DNA of 64,000 nucleotides, taken from positions 186,001-250,000 of the forward strand of contig CANFQX010000001.1 of the NCBI GenBank assembly GCA_947449255.1, in the 5' to 3' direction. This document shows positions 1 to 8,911 of this stretch, piece after piece; the first letter of the stretch is position 1, and each line of letters begins with the position of its first letter. Both the position numbers and the translations under genes were made by a program. This stretch comes from Pseudobdellovibrionaceae bacterium (GTDB lineage: Bacteria; Bdellovibrionota; Bdellovibrionia; Bdellovibrionales; Bdellovibrionaceae). The notes beneath the pieces are model-generated. The model did no database searches, was not told the DNA's origin, and saw only the letters and a list, made by a program, of their open reading frames with translations.

Positions 1-357
1 CTTGAGAGCCTGACGAACCAAGGGAGCTTCAAAGTGGACCTGTACAAAGGCTTTGGTTGAAAGCTCTTCATGACTCACTAAGAAATCTTCCGTCACTTGC
101 CCTAAAAGCTTAAGATTCATTTCGCCTGCAGACAATGCTGCTTGTGCTAACAAATACAGCCTCGACATATGAATGCCGCGAGCTGCTTTTTTATCCAAAC
201 TCACTTTAGCATCGACTTTTGCAGGAATCCGGAAAGTTTCTGCTCCAAGGTCCAAAACTATTGGCAATTCAATAGCAGACATTCCAACCCAATCAATAGG
301 GGTCAGAGAGTTGGAACGAACTTCTAATGCAACATCGGGCAGGTTTTTCTTTGTCAT
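1..357 (-). CDS. folE2: GTP cyclohydrolase FolE2 (type IB), 3' end outside window
   Basis: The first 119 codons of a minus-strand gene run off the left window edge. The translation starts MTKKNLPDV and contains the FolE2 hallmarks: an early LPDV, then a stretch ending in WVGM..IELPIVLD, then RGIHMSRLY and SHEELSTKAFVQVHFEAP. FolE2 converts GTP to 7,8-dihydroneopterin triphosphate for folate or queuosine synthesis. I chose the ATG at 357 because GAGG lies about 10 bases upstream. An in-frame GTG further upstream would add a basic tail of about 16 residues. A second, unrelated GTP cyclohydrolase (folE) lies at 56600-57331. The gene is divergent from the Maf gene at 427. Family assignment is confident; the C-terminal half is not visible. 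Confidence 0.85.
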   Translation of the reverse strand, partial: MTKKNLPDVALEVRSNSLTPIDWVGMSAIELPIVLDLGAETFRIPAKVDAKVSLDKKAARGIHMSRLYLLAQAALSAGEMNLKLLGQVTEDFLVSHEELSTKAFVQVHFEAPLVRQALK

Positions 358-426
358 AACTTTAGAGCCTCGAGATGGCCTTTTCTTTGGTGGTTTTTCA
401 TGCACTTTTCAAATATAACCGATGAC

Positions 427-996
427 ATGAAAAAGCAACTGATCCTCGCCAGCACTTCAAAATACAGAAAAGAACTTCTGCACCGCCTCGCAATAAACTT
501 TATGGCCATGAGCCCCTTGATTGATGAGGAAAAAGAAAAAAACCCAACCTTGCCCCCCCGGGCTTTAGCTGAAAATTTAGCCTATTTGAAGGCCCACAGT
601 CTTCAGCGAGCGGACCGCATTGTTATCGGAGGCGACCAACTGGTGTCCTTTGAAGGCCACATCATTGGCAAAGCCCACACCCAGGAAAGGGCTATTGAGC
701 AGCTCCTTTCAATGCAGGGAAAAATCCATGAATTAATCACGGCAATTTGTGTGATTGATGGTGACAAGGTTCATCCCTACACCGACATCACTCGCATGCA
801 CATGAAAACGCTCACCAAAGTCCAGATTGAAAAGTACGTCAATTTAGATCAAGTGACGGATTGCGCTGGCAGTTATAAAATCGAAGAGCACGGCATCATG
901 CTTTTTAATAAAATTGAAAGCGAAGATTTTACAGCCATCCAAGGCCTGCCTCTGATCGCTTTAAATAAAATTCTAGAAACTTGTGATTGGGAATAG
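427..996 (+). CDS. yceF: Maf-family nucleotide pyrophosphatase, YceF type
   Basis: Predicted cytosolic nucleoside triphosphate pyrophosphatase of 189 residues that hydrolyses modified nucleotides; the YceF branch prefers 7-methyl-GTP. Visible Maf motifs are STSKYR at residues 9-14, GGDQ at 68-71, DCAGSYKIEEHG at 145-156 and IQGLPLIAL near the end. The AGSYK.E..G and GLPLIAL wording resembles E. coli YceF more than the dTTP/UTP-specific Maf branch. The reading frame is open from an ATG at 400, but MKKQLILAST at 427 fits the family N-terminus, so I chose 427. It is followed 12 bases later by cdd on the same strand, giving a small nucleotide-metabolism unit. Confidence 0.88.
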   Translation: MKKQLILASTSKYRKELLHRLAINFMAMSPLIDEEKEKNPTLPPRALAENLAYLKAHSLQRADRIVIGGDQLVSFEGHIIGKAHTQERAIEQLLSMQGKIHELITAICVIDGDKVHPYTDITRMHMKTLTKVQIEKYVNLDQVTDCAGSYKIEEHGIMLFNKIESEDFTAIQGLPLIALNKILETCDWE

Positions 997-1008
997 GAAA
1001 CACACTTC

Positions 1009-1422
1009 ATGACAGAGAATCAAAATAAACTTTTTGCGGCTGCGAGCCTCGTACAAAAAAGGGCTCATGCCCCTTACTCTAAGGCCTTTATTGGCTCTGC
1101 AGTCCTCATGAGTGATGGTCATATTTATTCAGGCTGCAATATTGAAAATGCTTCCTATGGTGGCACTGTTTGTGCTGAGCGAGTTGCCATATTTAAGGCG
1201 ATTAGCGAAGGCGCCATGACACCAATAAAAGAAATCTTGGTTGTGAGCGATGCAGACAAACCATGGCCACCCTGCGGATTCTGCCGCCAAATCATCGCTG
1301 AGTTTGCAACTGAGGGGACCCTAATACACACGGCGAATTTAAGTGGAAAAATAAAAACTTTTAGTTTTTTAGAAATCTTCCCGGAAGCTTTTACACCATC
1401 CAATTTAGATGATGTAAAATAA
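1009..1422 (+). CDS. cdd: Cytidine deaminase
   Basis: Zinc-dependent hydrolytic deaminase of cytidine and deoxycytidine to uridine forms, in pyrimidine salvage. At 137 residues it has the length of the short homotetrameric class. The zinc and catalytic residues are seen in TVCAER (Cys55, Glu57) and PPCGFCRQ (Cys89, Cys92); NIENASYGG (residues 44-52) is the substrate loop. It lies just after the Maf gene, probably co-transcribed, and converges on the PpiD-like gene with only 15 bases between the stop codons. Confidence 0.95.
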   Translation: MTENQNKLFAAASLVQKRAHAPYSKAFIGSAVLMSDGHIYSGCNIENASYGGTVCAERVAIFKAISEGAMTPIKEILVVSDADKPWPPCGFCRQIIAEFATEGTLIHTANLSGKIKTFSFLEIFPEAFTPSNLDDVK

Positions 1423-1437
1423 CTTCCGAAAAAGACT

Positions 1438-2472
1438 TTATTGCATTTTTAATGCTTGAGGATTCATACTGACATGAGACTTGGCTCTAAAATTATTGAG
1501 CCATTTTTCAAATAGGGCGTCACCATGGCGTTTCTGCATCATCTCAATCGTTTTGGCGTCAAGACTTGCCATATCCGTCACTTTAAAATCTTTGAATTTC
1601 AGAATATACTTAAAATTGCCGTCTCTCACCAAGCGCTTTAAAAGCGGCTGAGACTTAGACAATTCAGAAATAGCCTCTGTAGCAACTGAACTTGAAATTT
1701 TTGGAAAAGAATCAGCTGCAAAATCAACCAAACCTGTTTCCTCCCAAGTCGCCTTCATCTCCTTCATCAGAGCATTGACGGCGGATTCATCCCCTTTGTT
1801 TAAGGCGTCATCTAAAGACTTCAAGGCAACCTCTGCCTTTTCTTTAGTCATCGACTTAACAATAGACTCTTGGTCAATCTTCACAAAGAGCACATTCAAC
1901 TTATGACTGCGAAGCTCCTGGTTTTTTTTGATCCCTAGATCAGATGGACGTCCGACCAACTCAAAAAGATGGCGAAGTCGAATATTTGAGATATCTTTTC
2001 GAAGGCGCCCCTCCAATTGACCTGCGGTCAAATGAGCTGCCTCTAGATACCTAAAGTAAAAATCTTTTTCAAATTGGCCACTTTGTTGAAAGGAAGGCTC
2101 ACTCACAATAAAATCTCGGACTTCTGAATCCGTTGCTAGAATTCCCTCATTTTGAGCAGCTTGAGAAACCAGCTCATTTCTGACCAAAGTTTCAATGGCC
2201 TGCTGCTGCAGCAGTTGACGCTGAGAGCTAAGATCAACTGAGGCGCCCATCATCTTTTGATAGTACTGAAGAATCTTATTTTCTTCTTGCTGGAAATCAG
2301 AAATTGCAATGAGAGAATTATTCACTCTTGCCACTGAGCCGACACCAGCTCCTAGCTTCCCTGGCAAACCAAAAAACACAAAAACCAGAATAATCGCACC
2401 AAAGACAATCCATGCTGTGACTTTCTTTGCGACGAGCTTCCTTTTCATTTTATCTGCCATATTTTCGCTCAT
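1438..2472 (-). CDS. PpiD/SurA-like periplasmic chaperone without a PPIase domain
   Basis: A 344-residue membrane-anchored periplasmic protein. A basic N-terminus is followed by one membrane segment (about residues 20-37) and a SurA-N-like helical region starting ARVNNSLIAISDF. This is the PpiD arrangement: a single anchor plus a chaperone domain that handles unfolded outer-membrane proteins. I do not see a parvulin domain, and at 344 residues the protein is much shorter than E. coli PpiD (about 620). The C-terminal 150 residues are unassigned and may be a degenerate PPIase-like fold. An AAGGAAGG Shine-Dalgarno lies upstream of the ATG. It is divergent from the mre operon. Confidence 0.7.
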   Translation of the reverse strand: MSENMADKMKRKLVAKKVTAWIVFGAIILVFVFFGLPGKLGAGVGSVARVNNSLIAISDFQQEENKILQYYQKMMGASVDLSSQRQLLQQQAIETLVRNELVSQAAQNEGILATDSEVRDFIVSEPSFQQSGQFEKDFYFRYLEAAHLTAGQLEGRLRKDISNIRLRHLFELVGRPSDLGIKKNQELRSHKLNVLFVKIDQESIVKSMTKEKAEVALKSLDDALNKGDESAVNALMKEMKATWEETGLVDFAADSFPKISSSVATEAISELSKSQPLLKRLVRDGNFKYILKFKDFKVTDMASLDAKTIEMMQKRHGDALFEKWLNNFRAKSHVSMNPQALKMQ

Positions 2473-2561
2473 ATTTTAAGATCCTTCCTTATAGCTGACG
2501 AATGCTCATTTCCTTGAGCCTGTTCATTAAGTTACGATTTTTATTTTTTTTCAAGTGGAAA

Positions 2562-2590
2562 TTGTTGAATTCCTTAACTCTTTTTAATAG
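2562..2590 (+). promoter_or_regulatory. Candidate sigma70 promoter of the mreC operon
   Basis: TTGTTG (2562-2567), a 17-base spacer and TAATAG (2585-2590), placing transcription start about 17 bases before the mreC TTG codon. It sits in the 142-base divergent gap between the PpiD-like gene and mreC. It is read by eye and there is no experimental support. Confidence 0.4.
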
Positions 2591-2614
2591 CTTTTAGATG
2601 TAGGTAGGTGATCT

Positions 2615-3715
2615 TTGAACTTTTTCAACTTTGACTTCAAAAAATTAGTGCTCATCGGGGTTGTCTTAACTTTACCCCTTTTATCGATAAACATGCAGCA
2701 AAGCCCCCAGGATTCACATTGGCTAGTGAAGCCCTTCAGTCTTTTGGGTAGCACTGTGTCCGAAATATTCTATAAATTTAGCCACGGAATTAAAGGCACG
2801 ACGGCCCTCTATGTGGATCTCATCAATATCAAAAAACAGAGCGAAGACCTCCACAGCTTCAACAACGAATTGCGATCGCGCCTTGAAAAAATGAACGAGC
2901 TTAATCTTGAAAACAACCGACTTCGTGAGTTGTTAAACTTCAAGCAGCAAACAAAAATGAACCTGACCGCGGCCCAGGTTATTGGACGCGATCTCGTGCT
3001 TGATCATAATTCTTTGACAATAAACAAAGGAACTCGTGATGGCCTAAAATCTGGCCAGGCCGTGATCACCATCAATGGGGTTCTGGGCTACATATTTAAA
3101 CCAGAACCATTCACCGCGCACATCATGCTTGTCACCGATCGCTACGCTGTTGTTGACGGCATAGTTCAAAGAACTAGAGCTCATGGCATTGTCGAAGGCA
3201 AAAGCCAGAGCAGCTGCGCACTGAAGTATGTTGAAAGAACTGAAGACGTCAAAGCAGGTGACCTTGTTGTTACAGGTGGCCTAGACAATATTTTCCCGAA
3301 GGGTTTCCCCGTCGCCATCGTTCAAAGTGTCGAGCGAAAAACATTCAGTGTCTCTTTAAAAGTGGATTTGCGACCCGTCGTTGACCCCCACAGTGTTGAA
3401 GAAGTTTTTGTTGTTGTTGATGCCTCAAAGGAAGACCTTATTGAGATGTTCCTTCCTCAAAGCAAAGAAAAAAAGACTGATCAAGTTTTGCATGAAGGCA
3501 CTCTTACAGAAAGTGCAGTCAGCATGACCCCAGAAGTAGCTGCTTCACCCGCGGCCGTCTTAGCACCCAGCTTATCTAAACCAGAAAAGCACCTTGAAAA
3601 ATCACCAACGAAGGTCTCTGAGAATATATCAGAAAAAAGTTCAGGGAAAGCTTCCACCAAGCCCCGAGCTGAAAACCCCTCCGGCAGCAAAAATAAAGAG
3701 GAGTCCCAACTGTGA
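2615..3715 (+). CDS. mreC: Rod shape-determining protein MreC
   Basis: Elongasome scaffold of 366 residues. It is an inner-membrane protein with one N-terminal membrane segment (about residues 10-28), a coiled coil (about 70-105, rich in Leu/Asn/Glu) and a periplasmic beta domain (about 110-280), ending in a low-complexity Ser/Lys/Glu tail. It links MreB filaments to PBP2 and RodA. The start is TTG at 2615 with AGGTAGGTG just upstream; no nearby ATG fits the hydrophobic N-terminus. It is first in an operon mreC-mreD-mrdA-rodA. The stop overlaps the mreD GTG by four bases. mreB, often immediately upstream, is not here. Confidence 0.93.
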   Translation: MNFFNFDFKKLVLIGVVLTLPLLSINMQQSPQDSHWLVKPFSLLGSTVSEIFYKFSHGIKGTTALYVDLINIKKQSEDLHSFNNELRSRLEKMNELNLENNRLRELLNFKQQTKMNLTAAQVIGRDLVLDHNSLTINKGTRDGLKSGQAVITINGVLGYIFKPEPFTAHIMLVTDRYAVVDGIVQRTRAHGIVEGKSQSSCALKYVERTEDVKAGDLVVTGGLDNIFPKGFPVAIVQSVERKTFSVSLKVDLRPVVDPHSVEEVFVVVDASKEDLIEMFLPQSKEKKTDQVLHEGTLTESAVSMTPEVAASPAAVLAPSLSKPEKHLEKSPTKVSENISEKSSGKASTKPRAENPSGSKNKEESQL

Positions 3716-4245
3716 AGTTACGATGGAAATTCCTTCTCAACTTTCTCATCTTGATTCTTGCCCTCTTAATACTTGTGGGCCTTCAAACGACGTTTTGGTT
3801 TCAAATATTTGGGAACATCTCAGCCCCGATGTTATGGCTCAATCTTGTTGTCTATATTGTTCTTTACCAAAAACCCGCTCCGGCAATTTTAACGATCTAT
3901 AGTATGGGATTTATTCTAACCTCTTTCACCAGTATGCCTCTTAAATTAATGTGGATCACACTCTTGGTTTTATTCATGATCATTTACGGCCTAAAAAGTC
4001 GCATTTTTTGGTCTGGCTCGGGTTATTACGTTATCATGTGCGGTGTCTCTGCCGTAACTTTTCATTTGGCTTATTTTTTAATATCTTTAGCCTTAGAAAA
4101 AACACCAGCAAGCTATGAGGTTGCAGATCGATTGGTGCAAATCATTTTAACGCCTCTCTTTGCGCTGCCAATGTATCGGATGATTTCAAGTTTAGATATC
4201 CTCACACATGATGAATTGAACGACTCAGGAGGGCTAAACCTATGA
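3712..4245 (+). CDS. mreD: Rod shape-determining protein MreD
   Basis: A 177-residue polytopic inner-membrane protein with about five hydrophobic segments, of MreD size. Sequence identity in this family is low, so the call leans on position between mreC and mrdA. It starts at a GTG that overlaps the mreC stop (GTGA) and is preceded by AAAGAGGAG. Its own stop overlaps the mrdA start (ATGA). MreD belongs to the elongasome and stabilises MreC/PBP2 in the membrane. Confidence 0.85.
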   Translation: MKLRWKFLLNFLILILALLILVGLQTTFWFQIFGNISAPMLWLNLVVYIVLYQKPAPAILTIYSMGFILTSFTSMPLKLMWITLLVLFMIIYGLKSRIFWSGSGYYVIMCGVSAVTFHLAYFLISLALEKTPASYEVADRLVQIILTPLFALPMYRMISSLDILTHDELNDSGGLNL

Positions 4246-6233
4246 GCACCTACGTCAGTAATCCTGATGAAGCCAAGGAATATCAAAACCGCTACAGAGT
4301 TTTCTATATAGTCATTGCTATAACTTTCACTATATTTTCAATGCGGTTATGGTTTCTGCAAATCATATCAGGCAATGAGCTGCGCGAATTCAGCGAGAAG
4401 AATCGTATCAAGCAAAATAAGATTCCTGCGCCCCGTGGATTAATGCTCGACCGCGATGGAAAAGTCTTAGTTGAAAATTTACCAGGCTTTGAAGCCATAC
4501 TCAGTCCCCAGTACATCGAGGATCTTGATCAAATGGCCAAAACTGTGGGTTCTGTTCTAGACATCAATCCAGATAAAATTATTCAAAAGGTCCAAAAAAG
4601 CCGCAAGCAAAACGGCCCCTTCACACAGATACGGCTCAAAGAAAACCTCAGTCGTGAGGAGGTCTTTCGTTTAAAGCGAATGCGGCTTGATACTCCAGGA
4701 CTTGAAATTCGTGAGTCCATTGTTCGCTATTATCCGTTGCACGAAAACGGCGCTCAGCTTTTCGGATACGTCAGTGAAATCTCAAAAAGACAGATTCCAG
4801 TCTTGAATGAACTTTACAAAGGGTCCTTGAAATTTGACCAAGGCGATATCATTGGTAAAAGTGGGCTCGAAGAAACTTTGGAGCGAGACATTCGTGGCTC
4901 CGACGGCATCAGTTTTATTCAAGTCGACGCCCACGGTCGCGAAGCTGTCACACAAACGCCAAATATCTATGGCGAGCAAATCAAAGACCAAACAGCCATT
5001 CATGGAAACAATGCGATACTCACCATTGACCGTGACATTCAAGAAGCAGCCCACACAGCCTTCCTTAAAAGTGGCACAGATGCTCGGGGACATATAGGCG
5101 CTATTTTTGTGATGAAGACCAATGGTGAAGTGTTGGCTTGGGTCAGCACACCTTCCTTTGATCCTAATGAGTTCTCGACAGGCATCTCTCCACAGACATG
5201 GTCAAAACTCATCAATGATCCATTTAAGCCTTTGCGTAATAAAATCATCCAAGATCACAATGCACCGGGCTCCACTTTTAAACCCCTTGTTGCCGTTGCA
5301 GCACTAGGCGAAAAGGTGATCACACCGACGACCATAGTCAGTGCTCCTGGAGTCTTTTTCTTTGGCCGACGCCCCTACCATGACAGCTTAAAACAAGGAC
5401 ATGGAAACATCACAATTTATCAAGCCATCGAAGAATCCTCTAATGTCTTTTTCTACAAAATGGGGATCGCTCTGGGCGTTGATAAAATGTATGATTATAT
5501 TCACAACATGGGGATTGGCCAAAAAACGGGCATTGAACTTTCTCGCGAAGTTTCCGGAACAATGCCAAACTCTGCTTGGAAAAAAGCCAATATCGGCGAG
5601 GAGTGGCAAGGTGGTGAAAACCTCAGCACCGCCATCGGACAGGGTTTTGTGACTGTGACACCGATTTCAATGGCTGTAGCTTACAATTCCATTGCTACAG
5701 AGGGAAAGGTTGTGAAGCCTTTTGTTATTCGCAAAGTTTTAGATCAAGATGGAAAAGTTTTGCGTGAAAACTTCCCGCAAGTGGTTCGAGATCTTCAGCA
5801 GACTCAGCCTAACGGAGTTAAAATTTTGCCTGAGACATTTAAAGTGGTCAAAGAAGGCATGAGACTTGTGGCCAATGGCACTCACGGAACGGCTCGATAT
5901 TGGAAGGTTCCTGGAGTCGAATTTGCCGGAAAAACAGGAACAGCTCAAGTGATGGGTTTCTCTGCCGATCAAATTTACACGAGCTGCACTTTGAGGCCTA
6001 TGCACATGCGCCATCACGGGTGGTTTGTATCCTACGCTCCAGCCAATAATCCTGAAATCGTCATCTCTATTTTGGCCGAGCATTCCTGCCATGGAAACAC
6101 CGGAGCGGCTCCTATTGCGCGTGATATTTATCAAAAATATTTTGAAAAATACCACCCTGAAATCATTGCGAATGCTTTAAAAAATAAAGGCTTAAAAAAA
6201 TCTGAGTCCGCTGCAACGAGCGAGGGAGAATAA
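4242..6233 (+). CDS. mrdA: Penicillin-binding protein 2 (peptidoglycan D,D-transpeptidase)
   Basis: A 663-residue class B PBP that cross-links peptidoglycan during lateral wall growth, partner of RodA. One N-terminal membrane segment (about residues 20-42) is followed by the PBP dimerisation domain and a transpeptidase domain. The catalytic motifs are complete: SxxK at Ser344 (APGSTFK), SxN at 399-401 (SSN) and KTG at 564-566. The start is ATGA overlapping the mreD stop, with AGGAGGG upstream. It ends overlapping the rodA ATG by one base. Confidence 0.95.
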   Translation: MSTYVSNPDEAKEYQNRYRVFYIVIAITFTIFSMRLWFLQIISGNELREFSEKNRIKQNKIPAPRGLMLDRDGKVLVENLPGFEAILSPQYIEDLDQMAKTVGSVLDINPDKIIQKVQKSRKQNGPFTQIRLKENLSREEVFRLKRMRLDTPGLEIRESIVRYYPLHENGAQLFGYVSEISKRQIPVLNELYKGSLKFDQGDIIGKSGLEETLERDIRGSDGISFIQVDAHGREAVTQTPNIYGEQIKDQTAIHGNNAILTIDRDIQEAAHTAFLKSGTDARGHIGAIFVMKTNGEVLAWVSTPSFDPNEFSTGISPQTWSKLINDPFKPLRNKIIQDHNAPGSTFKPLVAVAALGEKVITPTTIVSAPGVFFFGRRPYHDSLKQGHGNITIYQAIEESSNVFFYKMGIALGVDKMYDYIHNMGIGQKTGIELSREVSGTMPNSAWKKANIGEEWQGGENLSTAIGQGFVTVTPISMAVAYNSIATEGKVVKPFVIRKVLDQDGKVLRENFPQVVRDLQQTQPNGVKILPETFKVVKEGMRLVANGTHGTARYWKVPGVEFAGKTGTAQVMGFSADQIYTSCTLRPMHMRHHGWFVSYAPANNPEIVISILAEHSCHGNTGAAPIARDIYQKYFEKYHPEIIANALKNKGLKKSESAATSEGE

Positions 6234-7357
6234 TGTTTAATTCACTTCAAGTTGAGGAAAGAACATTCTTCAAAAAAATCGATATCAACTTAATTGTTGT
6301 CATCCTAGCCCTCAATATCATTGGGCTCATCAATCTCTATAGCGCAACCCATGGCCCCACCTCTGCAGCGGTTTCGGGCTTATTCATATCTCAAATTGTC
6401 TGGCTTTTCGTTGGCTGGTCGATTTTTATGATCTTCACACTGATTGATTACAGCATCATTAGCCGACTTGCCATCTTCGTCTATCTGCTTAACCTTGGCG
6501 CTATTGTTTTTACAACCTTCTATGGCAAGGTGGCCTTAGGAGCCCAACGCTGGATAGACCTTGGTTTTTTTCGCTATCAGCCCTCTGAAACCATGAAACT
6601 AGCCCTGATCATGATGATGGCTAAAATTTTATCCAATCGAAATACTCATGGGCCAGGGATGGGACTCAAGGAGATGATTGTGCCCTTGCTGATCTTAGGT
6701 GTTCCCTTTGTCTTTGTTGTGGAGCAGCCTGACTTGGGAACGGCCATGATGCTGGCTGCAATTGGTGGCACCATGCTGTTGTTCGCAAAAGTTAAAAAAT
6801 GGATTCTGGCAACCGCTATCATTGCGGGAATCATTGCTCTTCCAGCCGCTTGGAAATTTGTTCTTCATGATTATCAAAAAAATCGGGTTTTAACTTTTCT
6901 TTCACCAGCCAATGATCCACGAGGCACCGGTTATAACAGCATTCAATCAAAAATTGCTGTGGGCTCAGGTCGTTTTTTTGGGAAAGGGTTTATGAAGGGA
7001 ACTCAATCCCAACTTGAATTTCTGCCAGAGAGACACACTGACTTTATTTACTCAGTGCTCAGCGAAGAACATGGGTTTGTGGGATCCATTGCAGCCATGG
7101 GTTTATTTTGCTTTCTGTTCATTACTGGAATCAGAATAGCCTCCAATGCGCGCGATAAGTTTGGAGCCCTTCTCACGGTCGGAATACTCTGTTATATTTT
7201 CTGGCATATGTTTATCAACATGGGAATGGTTATTGGTCTGCTTCCTATCGTCGGCGTTCCTTTACCACTGTTGTCTTACGGTGGATCAAGCATGCTGACC
7301 ACGATGGCGGGCCTAGGACTGGCTTCCAGTGTTGCCTACCGCAGGTATCTTTTCTAG
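6233..7357 (+). CDS. rodA: Peptidoglycan glycosyltransferase RodA (SEDS family)
   Basis: SEDS-family glycan polymerase of 374 residues with about ten membrane segments. Family features include GAQRWIDLGFFRYQPSE near the first third, VVEQPDLGTAM (with the catalytic-type Asp) and the C-terminal GVPLPLLSYGGSSM. It acts with PBP2 to extend glycan strands from lipid II. The ATG shares its A with the mrdA stop codon, so the two are translationally coupled. The operon ends at the hairpin around 7417-7455. Confidence 0.95.
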   Translation: MFNSLQVEERTFFKKIDINLIVVILALNIIGLINLYSATHGPTSAAVSGLFISQIVWLFVGWSIFMIFTLIDYSIISRLAIFVYLLNLGAIVFTTFYGKVALGAQRWIDLGFFRYQPSETMKLALIMMMAKILSNRNTHGPGMGLKEMIVPLLILGVPFVFVVEQPDLGTAMMLAAIGGTMLLFAKVKKWILATAIIAGIIALPAAWKFVLHDYQKNRVLTFLSPANDPRGTGYNSIQSKIAVGSGRFFGKGFMKGTQSQLEFLPERHTDFIYSVLSEEHGFVGSIAAMGLFCFLFITGIRIASNARDKFGALLTVGILCYIFWHMFINMGMVIGLLPIVGVPLPLLSYGGSSMLTTMAGLGLASSVAYRRYLF

Positions 7358-7416
7358 ATCCGGGCGAGGCTTAATAAGTGAAGAAATACGCAAATCTTGA
7401 ACATTTCAGGTTATAG

Positions 7417-7455
7417 ATAAAAAAATAGAGGGTGGTTCAACCCTCTATTTTTTAT
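7417..7455. terminator. Bidirectional intrinsic terminator between rodA and trxA
   Basis: A near-perfect hairpin of about 14 bp, flanked by A-run and T-run, with a loop GGTTC. Its arms are around 7420-7433 and 7440-7453 (TAGAGGG against CCCTCTA at the core). The layout serves rodA on the plus strand and trxA on the minus strand. Confidence 0.85.
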
Positions 7456-7475
7456 CTGAGTATTAACTTTATTTT

Positions 7476-7802
7476 TTAAGAATTTTTATTTAAAAATTCG
7501 ACGATAGCTTCTTTAGGATGATTGCCAACAAGTTGACCCACTTCTGCGCCACCTTTAAAAAGCAACATGGCAGGAATGCCTCGGACACCATATTTTCCCG
7601 GTGTGCCTGGATTTTCATCCACGTTCACTTTGACAATTTTTACTTTAGCGCTGAGCTCTTGAGCCACTTCTTCCAATTTAGGAGCTAAAGCTCTACAAGG
7701 ACCACACCACTCAGCCCAAAAATCAACCAAAACAGGGGTTGAAGAATTTAAAACTTCTGCCTCAAAAGAACTATCGGTGACTGCCTTTGTGAATGTTGCC
7801 AA
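7476..7802 (-). CDS. trxA: Thioredoxin
   Basis: Cytosolic disulfide reductase with the WCGPC active site (Cys33, Cys36), the FWAEWCGPC context and the cis-Pro motif GIPAM. From the TTG at 7802 the protein is 108 residues, the classic thioredoxin length. That TTG follows GAGGGAGG by five bases. The frame also opens at a TTG at 7817, but that one would sit on top of the Shine-Dalgarno, so I reject it. The gene is single and ends at the shared terminator with rodA. Confidence 0.95.
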   Translation of the reverse strand: MATFTKAVTDSSFEAEVLNSSTPVLVDFWAEWCGPCRALAPKLEEVAQELSAKVKIVKVNVDENPGTPGKYGVRGIPAMLLFKGGAEVGQLVGNHPKEAIVEFLNKNS

Positions 7803-7909
7803 GTTGGCCTCCCTCAAAATAATAATGCGATGAATTAACTTTTCTCGACTCAGTATCCACTTCTCAATATGTAAAGGGTCTACATATAATCAAGACGAAA
7901 AGCGAGCAA

Positions 7910-8887
7910 TTATTTCTTTACTAGCGCCACCGCAAACTCACGGCGCAATTCATCAAGTTCTTTTTGCTTTTCGGTATCCCAATCTTCAGAAAGTTCTTTT
8001 TGACGCCTTCTGATTTCGACCAAATTCATGGTGCTTGTCGGATCCATCGTCACGTCTTGGACAAACTCAGCATATTTTTGCATTTTAACAGAGATTTGAT
8101 CTTGAGCTTTTTTTAGTTCATTGCGGGCAGATTCCTGCGCAAGAGATAACCCTGGATCAACCAAAGGCGGCGTTGATTGTGAAAGAGGTTCAATTTGATC
8201 ACTTTGAGGCTGGCCTCCCCCAATGAGTTCCTTTTCAACAGCAGCTAAATCGAGTGAAGTTTGTGGGCTTGGATATTTTCCGGTAACAAAAAAAAATTCT
8301 TTTGCTTTTTGAGAAAGAGGACTGGTGCTTCCCGCAAAATGACCTACTTTTTTAGAGACCGCCCGCTCTGGTATTGCCGGATGATTGAATCGTCCCAGGA
8401 GGTCCCTTTCATTGTGACCCAAAAGATTTGCTAAGACCTGCACGATTCTGACATTGTCCACTGTTGAATCAAAAATGAGATCGACTCTAATCTTGACTAA
8501 ATCTTGCGGAATGGGCTTAAAATTTTCTGGAAACAAGAGAATACTCTTGCCCTGCCACCAGGTGAGCTCTTTGAGACGCTTTCCTACTGACAGCGGACTA
8601 ACACGCCCACCTTCACCAGAGCAAATAACTGCATCAGGATAAAATGCCAACATTTGATCCGATAACATATTTTCACTGGAAAGTGCGATAACGTCAAATC
8701 CCACTTGCTTGAGTACACTCTCTATATTCATAAGCTCTTGATATTTTTCATAGAGGAGTAAGATTTTGTTCATGGATTTATTGTCAATGAAGGACAGTTT
8801 TTGGTCAATAGGCATCGACTGGACGAAGGGCGCGATGACTCTTTGGAATTGATGATTTATAGTCAAATTGAACTCAGATAAAATCAT
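7910..8887 (-). CDS. Uncharacterised protein with receiver-like domain lacking phosphoacceptor
   Basis: A 325-residue cytosolic protein, not recognised by name. From residue 39 it reads like the first half of a response-regulator receiver domain (KILLLYEKYQ, then YPDAVICSG), but the position of the phosphorylated Asp is Cys/Ser, so it would be a pseudo-receiver. A low-complexity middle follows (about 190-250), then a charged C-terminal helical region with many Glu, Lys and Arg. Start choice is open: the longest frame begins at 8887, while the ATG at 8773 begins directly at the receiver-like part. Neither has a clear Shine-Dalgarno. It is divergent from the LptF/LptG gene. Confidence 0.6.
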   Translation of the reverse strand: MILSEFNLTINHQFQRVIAPFVQSMPIDQKLSFIDNKSMNKILLLYEKYQELMNIESVLKQVGFDVIALSSENMLSDQMLAFYPDAVICSGEGGRVSPLSVGKRLKELTWWQGKSILLFPENFKPIPQDLVKIRVDLIFDSTVDNVRIVQVLANLLGHNERDLLGRFNHPAIPERAVSKKVGHFAGSTSPLSQKAKEFFFVTGKYPSPQTSLDLAAVEKELIGGGQPQSDQIEPLSQSTPPLVDPGLSLAQESARNELKKAQDQISVKMQKYAEFVQDVTMDPTSTMNLVEIRRRQKELSEDWDTEKQKELDELRREFAVALVKK

Positions 8888-8911
8888 CGTTTGTCGATCG
8901 CAAGGGGAATC

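Noticed and set aside
173-418. 81-codon plus-strand frame at the left edge
   Set aside because: It is antisense to the folE2 coding region, whose motifs are clear.
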